Origin: Bacteroidia bacterium
GTDB taxonomy: Bacteria; Bacteroidota; Bacteroidia; SXHM01
Assembly (NCBI GenBank): GCA_022072225.1
Contig: JAJVIC010000007.1
Location: 248,001-312,000, forward strand
Direction of reading: 5' to 3'
Length of the DNA: 64,000 nucleotides
The position numbers were made by a program, and so were the translations under genes. Position 1 is the stretch's first letter, and every line of letters starts with the position of its first letter. Below, one piece after another: positions 44,925-53,210 of the stretch. A model generated the notes under the pieces. It was not told the origin of the DNA. It was given only the letters and a program-made list of their open reading frames with translations, and did not search any database.

Positions 44925-45470
44925 TTACGATTCAAGTTTAAACAATTTAAAGACATTAATAATATCTCTTCCAACAGAAGAAGTTCCAAATCGTTTTAGG
45001 TGTGTATCTGCCATATAAATAATAAAACTCTTAATGTCTATGGTATCAATCGAATGTTCCCTAATAAATTCCAATTCTTTTTTGTCTCTCACATTTCCAT
45101 GCACAAAAACAAATTGCCACTTTTGGTTTGGAAATAATTTCTTTCTCAATGCTGCCTTTTTAGGATGGGTATATTTTTTTCTCACCCATTCATCCACGCA
45201 TTTTTTTAAAACTTCTTCAGAGCGGGGTCTTGCAGATAATTTATGCCTGATGTTTAATTCTTGTGCAAGTGTGTCGGTATATTTAGAAATGTATCCAACA
45301 GGTTTTGTGCTCACTTGAACTTCAATATGAATAGCTTCTATCTTATTCTTATTGGCTAAACGAACCGCGAGCAAATCAATTTCATCATGCCCTTTCTTTA
45401 CTCCCCTTATTGTAAAATAACCGTTATAATTAAAGTATTCTTCAACTATAGTTTCTGCTAATAAAGACAT
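44925..45470 (-). CDS. PD-(D/E)XK nuclease-like protein
   Basis: About 181 residues from the ATG at 45470; upstream residues of a longer frame are low in family character. The N-terminal core reads LAETIVEEYFNYNGYFTIRG, then GHDEIDLLAVR with Asp-32, then IHIEVQVS with Glu-50 and Gln-52 (E-x-Q in place of E-x-K). A helical C-terminal part follows (FVFVHGNVRDKKELEFIREH). It is the first gene of the three-gene set, 60 bp upstream of the KAP gene. Catalytic ability is uncertain because of the Gln. Confidence 0.7.
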   Translation of the reverse strand: MSLLAETIVEEYFNYNGYFTIRGVKKGHDEIDLLAVRLANKNKIEAIHIEVQVSTKPVGYISKYTDTLAQELNIRHKLSARPRSEEVLKKCVDEWVRKKYTHPKKAALRKKLFPNQKWQFVFVHGNVRDKKELEFIREHSIDTIDIKSFIIYMADTHLKRFGTSSVGRDIINVFKLFKLES

Positions 45471-45760
45471 AAACGAATCAAATATTATTGCTAAAGTAAA
45501 CAAATTACAAAGTCCCGCTCGATGAGATTTGCAATCCTTTTTAGCCATCAACCCTACTGCAACCATATCATAAAACACTAAATATTAACAGCACCCCGTG
45601 CACTGGCTCTCTCCATGTTTAAGAAGTGTCAGTAGTCCTGCGCTAGCCGCACCCCCTCCTCAAAATGTTAGAATCCTAACATTGTTTCTCAAAAATAATC
45701 CGTATGGCCCCATTCCCTCCTTCAGGAGGGTGGGCGCAGACCGGGAGGCGTATTCCACAA

Positions 45761-45991
45761 CGCTCTGCCATCCTGCTGTCACTCTCTGCCAACCTGCTGT
45801 CACTCTCTGCCAACCTTCTGTAACTCTCCGCCATCCCGCTATCACTCTCCGCTGTCCTGCTATAACTCTCTGGCCTCCTGCTATCACTCTCCGCCCCGGT
45901 CTTATAACTCTCTGCTCCGGCCATACAACTCTCCGCTCCGGCTTCATTACTCTCCGCCACCTCCGTATAACTCTCTCACCCGGTTTCGCAA
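45761..45991. repeat. 21-nt tandem repeat array (11 units)
   Basis: Eleven consecutive 21-nt units, most starting ctctcygcc, degenerate but all exactly 21 nt. The array lies in the 609-bp gap between the nuclease operon start and ctaD. Open frames in several phases across it follow from the repeat length. The remainder of the gap (45471-45760) shows nothing recognisable. Confidence 0.92.
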
Positions 45992-46022
45992 CAGAAAAAC
46001 CACCTCGTTCTGCAGCCTGCCA

Positions 46023-46054
46023 CCAAAAAAAAGAGCGGCATCCCTGCCGCTCTT
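46023..46054 (-). terminator. rho-independent terminator of the act/cox operon
   Basis: Perfect 10-bp stem aagagcggca / tgccgctctt with a tccc loop. On the minus strand it is followed by an eight-base T run, 26 bp after the ctaD stop. Confidence 0.85.
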
Positions 46055-46079
46055 CTCTGTATTCAGAAAATTCAAACCC

Positions 46080-47873
46080 TTAATGACTTTCTTCCTCTCC
46101 CGGAGCCAGTGGCTCAGTCTGCGGAGTAAAATCTCCCGCTTTCCCTGGCTTATTATAATCATAAGGCCAGCGGTGAACTTCCGGTATCTTGCCCGGCCAG
46201 TTTCCGTGTATATGCTCTACAGGCGCAGTCCACTCCAGCGTAGTACTGCCCCAGGGATTTTGAGGAGCCCTCGTTCCTCTGAAAATACTGTAGAAAAAGT
46301 TAAAGAAAAAGATAAACTGCGCTGCCGCACCCAGTATCGCAAACATGCTTATCATCTGGTTGATGTCCGTAAACTGGTCAAACAGCGGAAAGTTCGTGTT
46401 CTCATAGTATCTGCGCGGAATACCTGCCAATCCTAAGAAGTGCATCGGGAAAAACACCCCGTACATTGAAATAATGGTAAGCCAGAAGTGAGCATAACCC
46501 AAATTCTTGTTCATCATTTTGCCGTACATACGCGGAAACCAGTGGTAAACACCCGCAAACATCCCGAATATAGCCGAAGCTCCCATTACAATGTGAAAGT
46601 GAGCAACCACAAAATACGTATCATGCAGGTTTATATCCAGAGCAGCGTCAGCAAGTATAATACCGGTCAAACCACCCGTAATAAAGGTCGAAACCATTCC
46701 TATGGCAAACAACATCGCTGGACTGTAAACAATATTTCCTTTCCACAAAGTAGCCAGGTAGTTAAACACTTTTACTGCCGAAGGAATTGCAACCAGAATA
46801 GTAGTAAATACAAACACCGAACCCAGGAAAGGATTCATGCCCGTTACATACATGTGGTGACCCCAAACAATAAATGAAAGGAAAGCAATAGCCAGAATAG
46901 AACCAATCATCGCTTTGTAACCGAATATAGGCTTGCGCGAGTTCGTTGCTACAATCTCTGAGTTAATACCCAAAGCAGGCAACAGAATAATGTAAACCTC
47001 AGGGTGACCAAGAAACCAGAACAGGTGTTGGAAAAGTATCGGACTTCCACCGGTATGCTCCAAAGCCATACCGCCAATATTAATATCGCTCAGGTAAAAG
47101 CTGGTTCCAAAGCTGCGGTCAAAAATCAACAACAGCGCTGCAGCAAAAAGAACAGGGAATGAAAGAACTCCCAGAATTGCCGTAACCAAAAATGCCCAGA
47201 TAGTAAGCGGCAATCGGGTCATCGACATACCTTTTGTACGCAGGTTAATTACCGTTACTATGTAATTCAAACCACCCAACAATGCCGACACAATGAACAG
47301 CGACATACTAACCAACCACAAAGTCATACCAAGACCTGAACCCGGCATAGCTTGCGGCAAAGCACTCAGCGGAGGATAAACCGTCCATCCTGCCGATGCA
47401 GGACCACCCGTTACAAAAAGCGATGCAATCATGATGAAACTGGAGATAAAGAAAAACCAGTATGAAAGCATATTCAGAAACCCCGAAGCCATATCCCTCG
47501 CTCCAATCTGCAAAGGAATAAGTAAATTACTGAACGTTCCGCTCAGCCCGCCTGTCAATACAAAGAATACGATGATTGTGCCGTGAATGGTAACTAACCC
47601 CAGATACATATCAGGTGTCATTACCCCGCCCGGAGCCCATCTTCCTAAAAAGGTCTCAAGAATGGGAAAACTTTGTCCCGGCCACCCCAGTTGAAGACGA
47701 AAAAAGGTGGACATAAACATAGCAATGCAGCCCATAATGATAGCAGTTATCAAAAACTGCTTCGAAATCATTTTATGATCCTGACTAAACACATACTTGG
47801 AGATAAAAGTCTCCTCATGGTGATGTCCGTGGTCGTGGCTGTGGTCGTGATGTGCGTGAGTATCGTGTGCCAT
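46080..47873 (-). CDS. ctaD: cytochrome c oxidase subunit I
   Basis: 597 residues with about twelve helices. Haem-copper ligands are readable: HGTIIVFFVLTG (haem a His), HLFWFLGHPEVYIILLPALG (CuB His and cross-linked His-Tyr), WGHHMYVTG (CuB His pair), HDTYFVVAHFHIVMG (haem a3 and a His). It reduces O2 to water and pumps protons. The extreme N-terminus is very His-rich (12 of the first 21 residues incl. HHDHSHDHGHHH), unusual and possibly copper-binding. It is the last gene of the respiratory operon. Confidence 0.96.
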   Translation of the reverse strand: MAHDTHAHHDHSHDHGHHHEETFISKYVFSQDHKMISKQFLITAIIMGCIAMFMSTFFRLQLGWPGQSFPILETFLGRWAPGGVMTPDMYLGLVTIHGTIIVFFVLTGGLSGTFSNLLIPLQIGARDMASGFLNMLSYWFFFISSFIMIASLFVTGGPASAGWTVYPPLSALPQAMPGSGLGMTLWLVSMSLFIVSALLGGLNYIVTVINLRTKGMSMTRLPLTIWAFLVTAILGVLSFPVLFAAALLLIFDRSFGTSFYLSDINIGGMALEHTGGSPILFQHLFWFLGHPEVYIILLPALGINSEIVATNSRKPIFGYKAMIGSILAIAFLSFIVWGHHMYVTGMNPFLGSVFVFTTILVAIPSAVKVFNYLATLWKGNIVYSPAMLFAIGMVSTFITGGLTGIILADAALDINLHDTYFVVAHFHIVMGASAIFGMFAGVYHWFPRMYGKMMNKNLGYAHFWLTIISMYGVFFPMHFLGLAGIPRRYYENTNFPLFDQFTDINQMISMFAILGAAAQFIFFFNFFYSIFRGTRAPQNPWGSTTLEWTAPVEHIHGNWPGKIPEVHRWPYDYNKPGKAGDFTPQTEPLAPGEEESH

Positions 47874-47907
47874 TTTCAGATAGTGTTTTCTTCTGTTGTT
47901 TCTTTAA

Positions 47908-48984
47908 TTAGTGTTTGGTTGCGTCAGCCGTAACGGTATGAGCGTTTGCGCTGTCGGCCGGTGCCGCAAGTGAATCGGTTTTTACTTCAACCGCTGCTGC
48001 AGGCGCTGCCGCTTTCAGTTCCTCTGCTACAGTCTTTTTGCTTCCCAGCCATTGACGGAATGATGTCTCGTCTTCTACAATAATGTTCATCTGCATGTTA
48101 AAGTGCGATGCTCCGCATATCTTGTTGCACAACAAAACGTAATCAAACTTGTCATTTCCTGTTTCAGTCCTCATTTCCTCTGTTGTTTTTATAGGCTTGA
48201 AATGAAACTGCGTTGTCATACCCGGAACACAGTTCATCTGCGCACGGAAGTGAGGCATGTAAGCGCTGTGTATTACATCGCGCGAATGAAATTTGAAAAC
48301 TACCTCTTTCCCTACGGGAAGGTGAAACTCGTTGCGTACTAAAATATCGTCTCCCGACTGTGGATCGGTGTAGTCTATACCCAACGTGTTGTTGCCGTCA
48401 ACCATTCTGAAACTTGCTTTCCCCAATTGGTTATCATCACCTGCGTAGCGGGCCGTCCAGTCAAATTGTTTTGCATACAGTTCAATAACCATAACATCGT
48501 CCTGAACCGGTGCTACTATTTGGTTCCATTTGCTGATACCATAAACAATAATGGAGGCAAGTACTGCTGCCGGAATTAAAGTCCAGATAAGTTCAAGTTT
48601 GGTACTGTGTGCAAAGAAAACAGGCTTATGCTCTTTCTTGAAATAGTATTTGGATGCGAAAATGATAAGTAGTACGTGTGTGATGAAGAAAGCCGTAAAA
48701 AGAATGTACCAGTTGAATTTAAAAAGCGTGTCAATTGCCAGTCCATGCTCCGAAGCCGCAGCCGGAAGCAACTTGTCTTTCATGGTATAGGTCATGTAGA
48801 ACACGAAAAAAACAAACCCTGAGCCCAGTAACAGTACCAGCAGTGAATTGGTTTTGTTATCACTCGCGTTTACGGCATTAACATCTGAGCCGCGCAACTG
48901 AGCCGACAATTCAAATATTCTGATAATGCGCCCGAACGTGATTAAACCGAGAACGATTACAATAAAGGTGAGAAAACTAATCAT
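47908..48984 (-). CDS. coxB: cytochrome c oxidase subunit II
   Basis: 358 residues. Three N-terminal helices, then the CuA cupredoxin domain with HSAYMPHFRAQMNCVPGM and the CuA ligand set CNKICGASHFNM (C-x3-C-x3-H-x2-M). It accepts electrons from complex III or a cytochrome c and passes them to subunit I. An Ala/Glu-rich C-terminal tail (about 325-358) is an extra. It lies 34 bp upstream of ctaD. Confidence 0.95.
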   Translation of the reverse strand: MISFLTFIVIVLGLITFGRIIRIFELSAQLRGSDVNAVNASDNKTNSLLVLLLGSGFVFFVFYMTYTMKDKLLPAAASEHGLAIDTLFKFNWYILFTAFFITHVLLIIFASKYYFKKEHKPVFFAHSTKLELIWTLIPAAVLASIIVYGISKWNQIVAPVQDDVMVIELYAKQFDWTARYAGDDNQLGKASFRMVDGNNTLGIDYTDPQSGDDILVRNEFHLPVGKEVVFKFHSRDVIHSAYMPHFRAQMNCVPGMTTQFHFKPIKTTEEMRTETGNDKFDYVLLCNKICGASHFNMQMNIIVEDETSFRQWLGSKKTVAEELKAAAPAAAVEVKTDSLAAPADSANAHTVTADATKH

Positions 48985-49040
48985 GTTGAATGTTTAAGTC
49001 TAAAGTTTAATGTTTTCCTAAAAAAGCCTTATTACTAAAA

Positions 49041-50462
49041 TTAAATATGGTGATGTGATGCCTCGTCTACAAACGGGTGGTTTTTTGCAACCAGAGGTGC
49101 TTTGGAAAGCGCATTCAATGTTACATAACCAAACAATCCGGCAAATCCTGCAAACATTCCTATCTCCAGTAACCCGATACCGTAATTAGCTTTTACAGTA
49201 CCCGGCATAATCATCAGGTACACATCTAACCAGTGTCCGCAGATAATAACAACCCCTGCAACCACCAGATATGCCATATTACGTTTTGCATCTCTGGACA
49301 TCAATACAAGGAAAGGGAAGATAAAATTGATAACCAGATTAGCTACCCAAAGCACTTTGTAATTCTCCCATCTGTCCTGAAAGTAAGTTACCTCCTCAGG
49401 AATGTTAGCGTACCAGATCAATAAGAATTGTGAAGTCCATAAGTAAGCCCAGAATACGCTTACTCCAAACATGAACTTACCTAAGTCATGTAAGTGATTT
49501 TCATTAATGTGTTGAAAGTATCCGTTGCGTTTAAGGTGGATACTGATTAATGTAATCATGGTCAAACCGGTTACAAACATTCCTGAAAATACATACCATC
49601 CAAACAAGGTGCTGAACCAGTGCGGATCAACCGACATTACCCAGTCCCAGGCCATCGTAGAAGAAGTTACTGCAAAGAATACCAGAAACCATCCCGATGC
49701 GTTCATGTTCTTTTTGTGCTTTACCTCATCACCCGCTAAATCTTCAGCCAGTGAGCGTTTGCGGAAAAACCACGTGAAGAAAATCCAAATTGCTAAATAG
49801 ATAATCGCACGGGCAAAAAAGAAAGGTTTATTGAGGTAACCAGATTTTCCTGCAATTATTTCATCAAAGTGCGGGTTGGCAATACTATCTGTTGGCGCAG
49901 CCTTCTCGTAGTTTGCAGCATATAAATCGTGCTCAGGTCCAACCGGAAATTTTGCTTCGCTAACATATTTATCGGCAGCAGGTGTTGCCTCAGCATGTGG
50001 GGCATCGTGTCCGTGACCCTCAGCAGCAGGTGCAGCAGCATCGTGATGTTCTGCATGAGCAGCATGGTGTTGCAAGCCTTCTTCGTAAGCACGTAAATCC
50101 TGAACGGTAGTTTTTTCAGTTGTCAGATAATCATCCATCCAGTGATAAATGTGATTAACGTGAAATGCTGAACCTGCCAGAACAACCAGTATAACCAACC
50201 CGCCAACAGGCAGGTATTGTCCCATTGCTTCCGGAACTCTCTTAAAGCCTGCGCTCCATCCTGCTTCTGCAGCATATTGAATGGCCACAAACAATGTTCC
50301 TGCAAGTGCAATAAAGGTAAAGAATAAACCGTTTACCAATAGATTTGCCCAAATCCTTTGTCCTTCAATTCCGGCAACAAAAGCGTAGATGAGACCTACA
50401 ACTCCTAAACCCATCATTCCGAAGAGTATGTTTCTGGTATTTTTTGTCAGCGTGTAATTCAT
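49041..50462 (-). CDS. actF: alternative complex III subunit ActF
   Basis: 473 residues with about ten helices, related to ActC. Membrane regions include LVNGLFFTFIALAGTLFVAI, FFAVTSSTMAWDWVMSVDPH and FGVSVFWAYLWTSQFLL. A His/Ala-rich insert (about 131-165; HHAAHAEHH...HGHDAPHAEA) sits in a periplasmic loop. ActF anchors the quinol-oxidising complex. Position between actE and coxB matches the canonical order. Confidence 0.93.
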   Translation of the reverse strand: MNYTLTKNTRNILFGMMGLGVVGLIYAFVAGIEGQRIWANLLVNGLFFTFIALAGTLFVAIQYAAEAGWSAGFKRVPEAMGQYLPVGGLVILVVLAGSAFHVNHIYHWMDDYLTTEKTTVQDLRAYEEGLQHHAAHAEHHDAAAPAAEGHGHDAPHAEATPAADKYVSEAKFPVGPEHDLYAANYEKAAPTDSIANPHFDEIIAGKSGYLNKPFFFARAIIYLAIWIFFTWFFRKRSLAEDLAGDEVKHKKNMNASGWFLVFFAVTSSTMAWDWVMSVDPHWFSTLFGWYVFSGMFVTGLTMITLISIHLKRNGYFQHINENHLHDLGKFMFGVSVFWAYLWTSQFLLIWYANIPEEVTYFQDRWENYKVLWVANLVINFIFPFLVLMSRDAKRNMAYLVVAGVVIICGHWLDVYLMIMPGTVKANYGIGLLEIGMFAGFAGLFGYVTLNALSKAPLVAKNHPFVDEASHHHI

Positions 50463-50477
50463 ATTGTTTTAGATGTA

Positions 50478-50498
50478 AGATTTGAGATTTGAGATTTG
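50478..50498 (-). repeat. 7-nt microsatellite (AGATTTG x3)
   Basis: Three units in the actF-actE gap, followed at about 50523 by tctcacatct, the same family as the ctcacat repeat at 12865. Confidence 0.8.
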
Positions 50499-50543
50499 AG
50501 ATAGTTTGGTCTGATATCTAATGTCTCACATCTCCTATCTGTT

Positions 50544-51164
50544 TTACTGTTTTTGTAAAGTTTGAACGTAATGTGTTATTTTCCACCTTTCTTCTTTATT
50601 CAGTTGCGAAGCGTGTGGACCCATCATATTCACGCCATAAGTAATGGCGTGGAATATTTTTCCCGGAGTTAAATCTTTCATTGCACCGCCTCTTGATGAC
50701 ATTCCTGCAGAGTAAGAAGGAGGAGGAGGGAAGCCGCCTGCAGTAACTGTTTTTCCGTCAGCTTGTCCGGTTGCTCCGTGGCAGTGTGTGCAGTATTTTT
50801 CATACAACACTTTTCCTTCAGCAAGTATAGCCGGTGTCAGTGCAATCGGGTTGGTTAATTCTGCGCCTGCTCTTTCGTAATCTTCTTTTGTATCGGCATA
50901 AGCGAAAGGCAGATTGTTTATAGCGTTTGCAGCATAAGGCTGTTCTCCGCGGGTAACCGTTCCAACTACCGGTTTGCGGGCAGTCATACCGTCAGCAAAA
51001 TTCGGATTTACTGAATACGTTTCGTAAGAGGGTGAGCGATACATGTCGGGCATGTACTCGTAGCCCGGGCTGTTGGGGTCTGTTTTTATGCACGATGAAA
51101 GAGCAACCATAAAACCAAATGTCAAGGCTGTCATGGAGGTCGTGCTGTATTTTCCTATTTTCAT
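50544..51164 (-). CDS. actE: alternative complex III subunit ActE (monohaem cytochrome c)
   Basis: 206 residues. Lipoprotein signal with lipobox ALSSC (Cys near residue 25), then a cytochrome c domain with one haem motif YCTHCHGATG and a distal Met in NMMGPHASQL. It is the outer monohaem cytochrome that hands electrons from ActA to the oxidase. Located between actD (27 bp) and actF. Confidence 0.93.
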   Translation of the reverse strand: MKIGKYSTTSMTALTFGFMVALSSCIKTDPNSPGYEYMPDMYRSPSYETYSVNPNFADGMTARKPVVGTVTRGEQPYAANAINNLPFAYADTKEDYERAGAELTNPIALTPAILAEGKVLYEKYCTHCHGATGQADGKTVTAGGFPPPPSYSAGMSSRGGAMKDLTPGKIFHAITYGVNMMGPHASQLNKEERWKITHYVQTLQKQ

Positions 51165-51191
51165 ATCCTGTTTAAAGATTTGAGTAATCTG

Positions 51192-51722
51192 TTACGCTTC
51201 TTTCTCTGTAATTTCAATGGCTCCTGTTGAACTCAACATGGATTTGATTTCTTCCGCAGTTTTTTTGTTGTCTGCGGTGTTGATCTGAACCATGAATTTA
51301 TCATCTGTTGTTCTGTTGTCAGGGTTGTGCGGCTGCTGACCGGGATAAAGGCTGTTAACAATCAGGTAAGTGAGCGCCATTCCGTGTGCTGCACAAAATA
51401 CGGTCATTTCAAAACTTACAGGAATAAAGGCTGTAAGGTTCATATAAAAAGCCTGACTTGGCTTACCGCCAATATCAAGAGGCCAATCAGAAATGTTCAT
51501 ATACCACATCATCAGCCATGCTAATGAAAGTCCAATCGCTCCGTAAATAAAAGACATGATAGCTAGTCTTGTACGTGGAACACCAATAACAGGATCAATT
51601 CCGTGAATAGGGAAAGGTGAGAAAACATCTTTAATTCTTACTCCTTTACTTACCATATCTTTGGCTGATTTCAGGAGGATTTCCTCGTCATCAAATAATC
51701 CGTAAATTACTTTATTACTCAT
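51192..51722 (-). CDS. actD: alternative complex III subunit ActD (DUF3341)
   Basis: 176 residues. DUF3341 domain: YGLFDDEEILLKSAKDMVSKG, DVFSPFPIHGID, then two helices (MSFIYGAIGLSLAWLMMWY and VSFEMTVFCAAHGMALTYL). It is a small membrane subunit of the complex. Confidence 0.93.
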   Translation of the reverse strand: MSNKVIYGLFDDEEILLKSAKDMVSKGVRIKDVFSPFPIHGIDPVIGVPRTRLAIMSFIYGAIGLSLAWLMMWYMNISDWPLDIGGKPSQAFYMNLTAFIPVSFEMTVFCAAHGMALTYLIVNSLYPGQQPHNPDNRTTDDKFMVQINTADNKKTAEEIKSMLSSTGAIEITEKEA

Positions 51723-51805
51723 TCTTTTTTGATTGATTGGTTAATTGGGAATTATGCTAATTGAGATTTTAATTTAATTTAACTTAATACCTTACTTAAC
51801 TTATT

Positions 51806-53182
51806 TTACTTTTTATATTTATCTCCAGAAGATTTCAAAATAGATTTCAATTCGGCCATTGCAATTACAGGGAATGTGCGGCAGAATAGGAGGAACAGGG
51901 TAAAGAAAATTCCTATGGTTCCGACAAAAATACCAATGTCAATAAATGTAGGGTGGAACATTACCCAGCTTGAAGGCAGGTAATCGCGGTGTAGTGAGGT
52001 TACGATAATCACAAAACGTTCGAACCACATACCGATGTTTACGAAAATAGAGATGATGAAGGTAGCAGTAAAGTTTCTGCGGATTTTTTTAATCCAGAAA
52101 AGTTGTGGCGTAATAACGTTGCAGGTCATCATACTCCAGTATGCCCACCAGTATGGTCCGCTGAAACGGTTAAGGAAGGCATACTGCTCGTATTCAACTC
52201 CTGAATACCAGGAGATGAAAAGCTCAGTTAAGTAAGCAACACCAACAATAGATCCGGTAAGAATGATGATTTTGTTCATCGACTCAACGTGATTCACAGT
52301 AATATAATGCTCAAGATTTAATGTTTTACGTGCAATCAACATCAGCGTCAATACCATCGCAAATCCCGAGAAGATAGCACCCGCAACGAAGTAAGGCGGG
52401 AAGATGGTAGTGTGCCAACCCGGAATTACCGAAGTAGCAAAGTCCATGGATACAATGGTATGAACCGAAAGTACCAGCGGTGTTGAAAGACCTGCAAGTA
52501 CTAATGAAAGTTCTTCAAAACGGTGCCATTGTCTTGCACTTCCGCTCCAGCCGAAACTAAGAACGTTGTAAATCTTCTGTTGCAGTGGTTTGCCCATACG
52601 TGCAAATTTGTCGCGCACCGTTGCAAAATCAGGAACAAGTCCAAGATACCAGAAAACCAATGATACGGTGAAGTAGGTTGAAATCGCGAATACGTCCCAA
52701 AGCAGTGGTGAGTTAAAGTTTACCCACAGCGAACCAAATTGGTTTGGTAGTGGAAGTACCCAATAAGCCAACCAAACACGACCCATGTGAAACACAGGGA
52801 AAAGGGCTGCGCAGATTACCGCAAAAATAGTCATTGCCTCTGCCGAACGGTTGATAGACATCCTCCATTTCTGACGGAACAGCAAGAGAACGGCAGAAAT
52901 CAATGTTCCTGCGTGACCGATACCGATCCACCAAACGAAGTTGGTGATATCCCATGCCCAACCTACCGTTTTGTTTAATCCCCAAACTCCGATACCTGTG
53001 CCTACCGTGTAAGTAAGGCATCCTACTCCCCATAACATGGTAATGAATGATACGGTAAATGCCATCCACCAGTATTTATTTGCTTTTCCGGCAATAGGAT
53101 AGGTAATATCTTCAGTAACCTGATGATAGTCCTTTTGTCCTAATATGAGTGGCTCGCGTATGTGTGCTTCGTGACTTGCCAT
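51806..53182 (-). CDS. actC: alternative complex III subunit ActC (NrfD-like)
   Basis: 458 residues with about ten helices. [18 protein letters not shown] at the N-terminus and [20 protein letters not shown] and [18 protein letters not shown] are typical of NrfD/ActC. It forms the quinol-binding, possibly proton-translocating membrane part next to ActB. Gap to actB is 28 bp. Confidence 0.94.
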   Translation of the reverse strand: MASHEAHIREPLILGQKDYHQVTEDITYPIAGKANKYWWMAFTVSFITMLWGVGCLTYTVGTGIGVWGLNKTVGWAWDITNFVWWIGIGHAGTLISAVLLLFRQKWRMSINRSAEAMTIFAVICAALFPVFHMGRVWLAYWVLPLPNQFGSLWVNFNSPLLWDVFAISTYFTVSLVFWYLGLVPDFATVRDKFARMGKPLQQKIYNVLSFGWSGSARQWHRFEELSLVLAGLSTPLVLSVHTIVSMDFATSVIPGWHTTIFPPYFVAGAIFSGFAMVLTLMLIARKTLNLEHYITVNHVESMNKIIILTGSIVGVAYLTELFISWYSGVEYEQYAFLNRFSGPYWWAYWSMMTCNVITPQLFWIKKIRRNFTATFIISIFVNIGMWFERFVIIVTSLHRDYLPSSWVMFHPTFIDIGIFVGTIGIFFTLFLLFCRTFPVIAMAELKSILKSSGDKYKK

Positions 53183-53210
53183 ATTGTTTTATAGTCGTTA
53201 TTCGTTTATG

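Noticed and set aside
45598-46083. Open frames on both strands across the 45.8-kb array (161, 95 and 94 residues)
   Set aside because: Open in several phases because the unit is 21 nt; overlaps the ctaD terminator.
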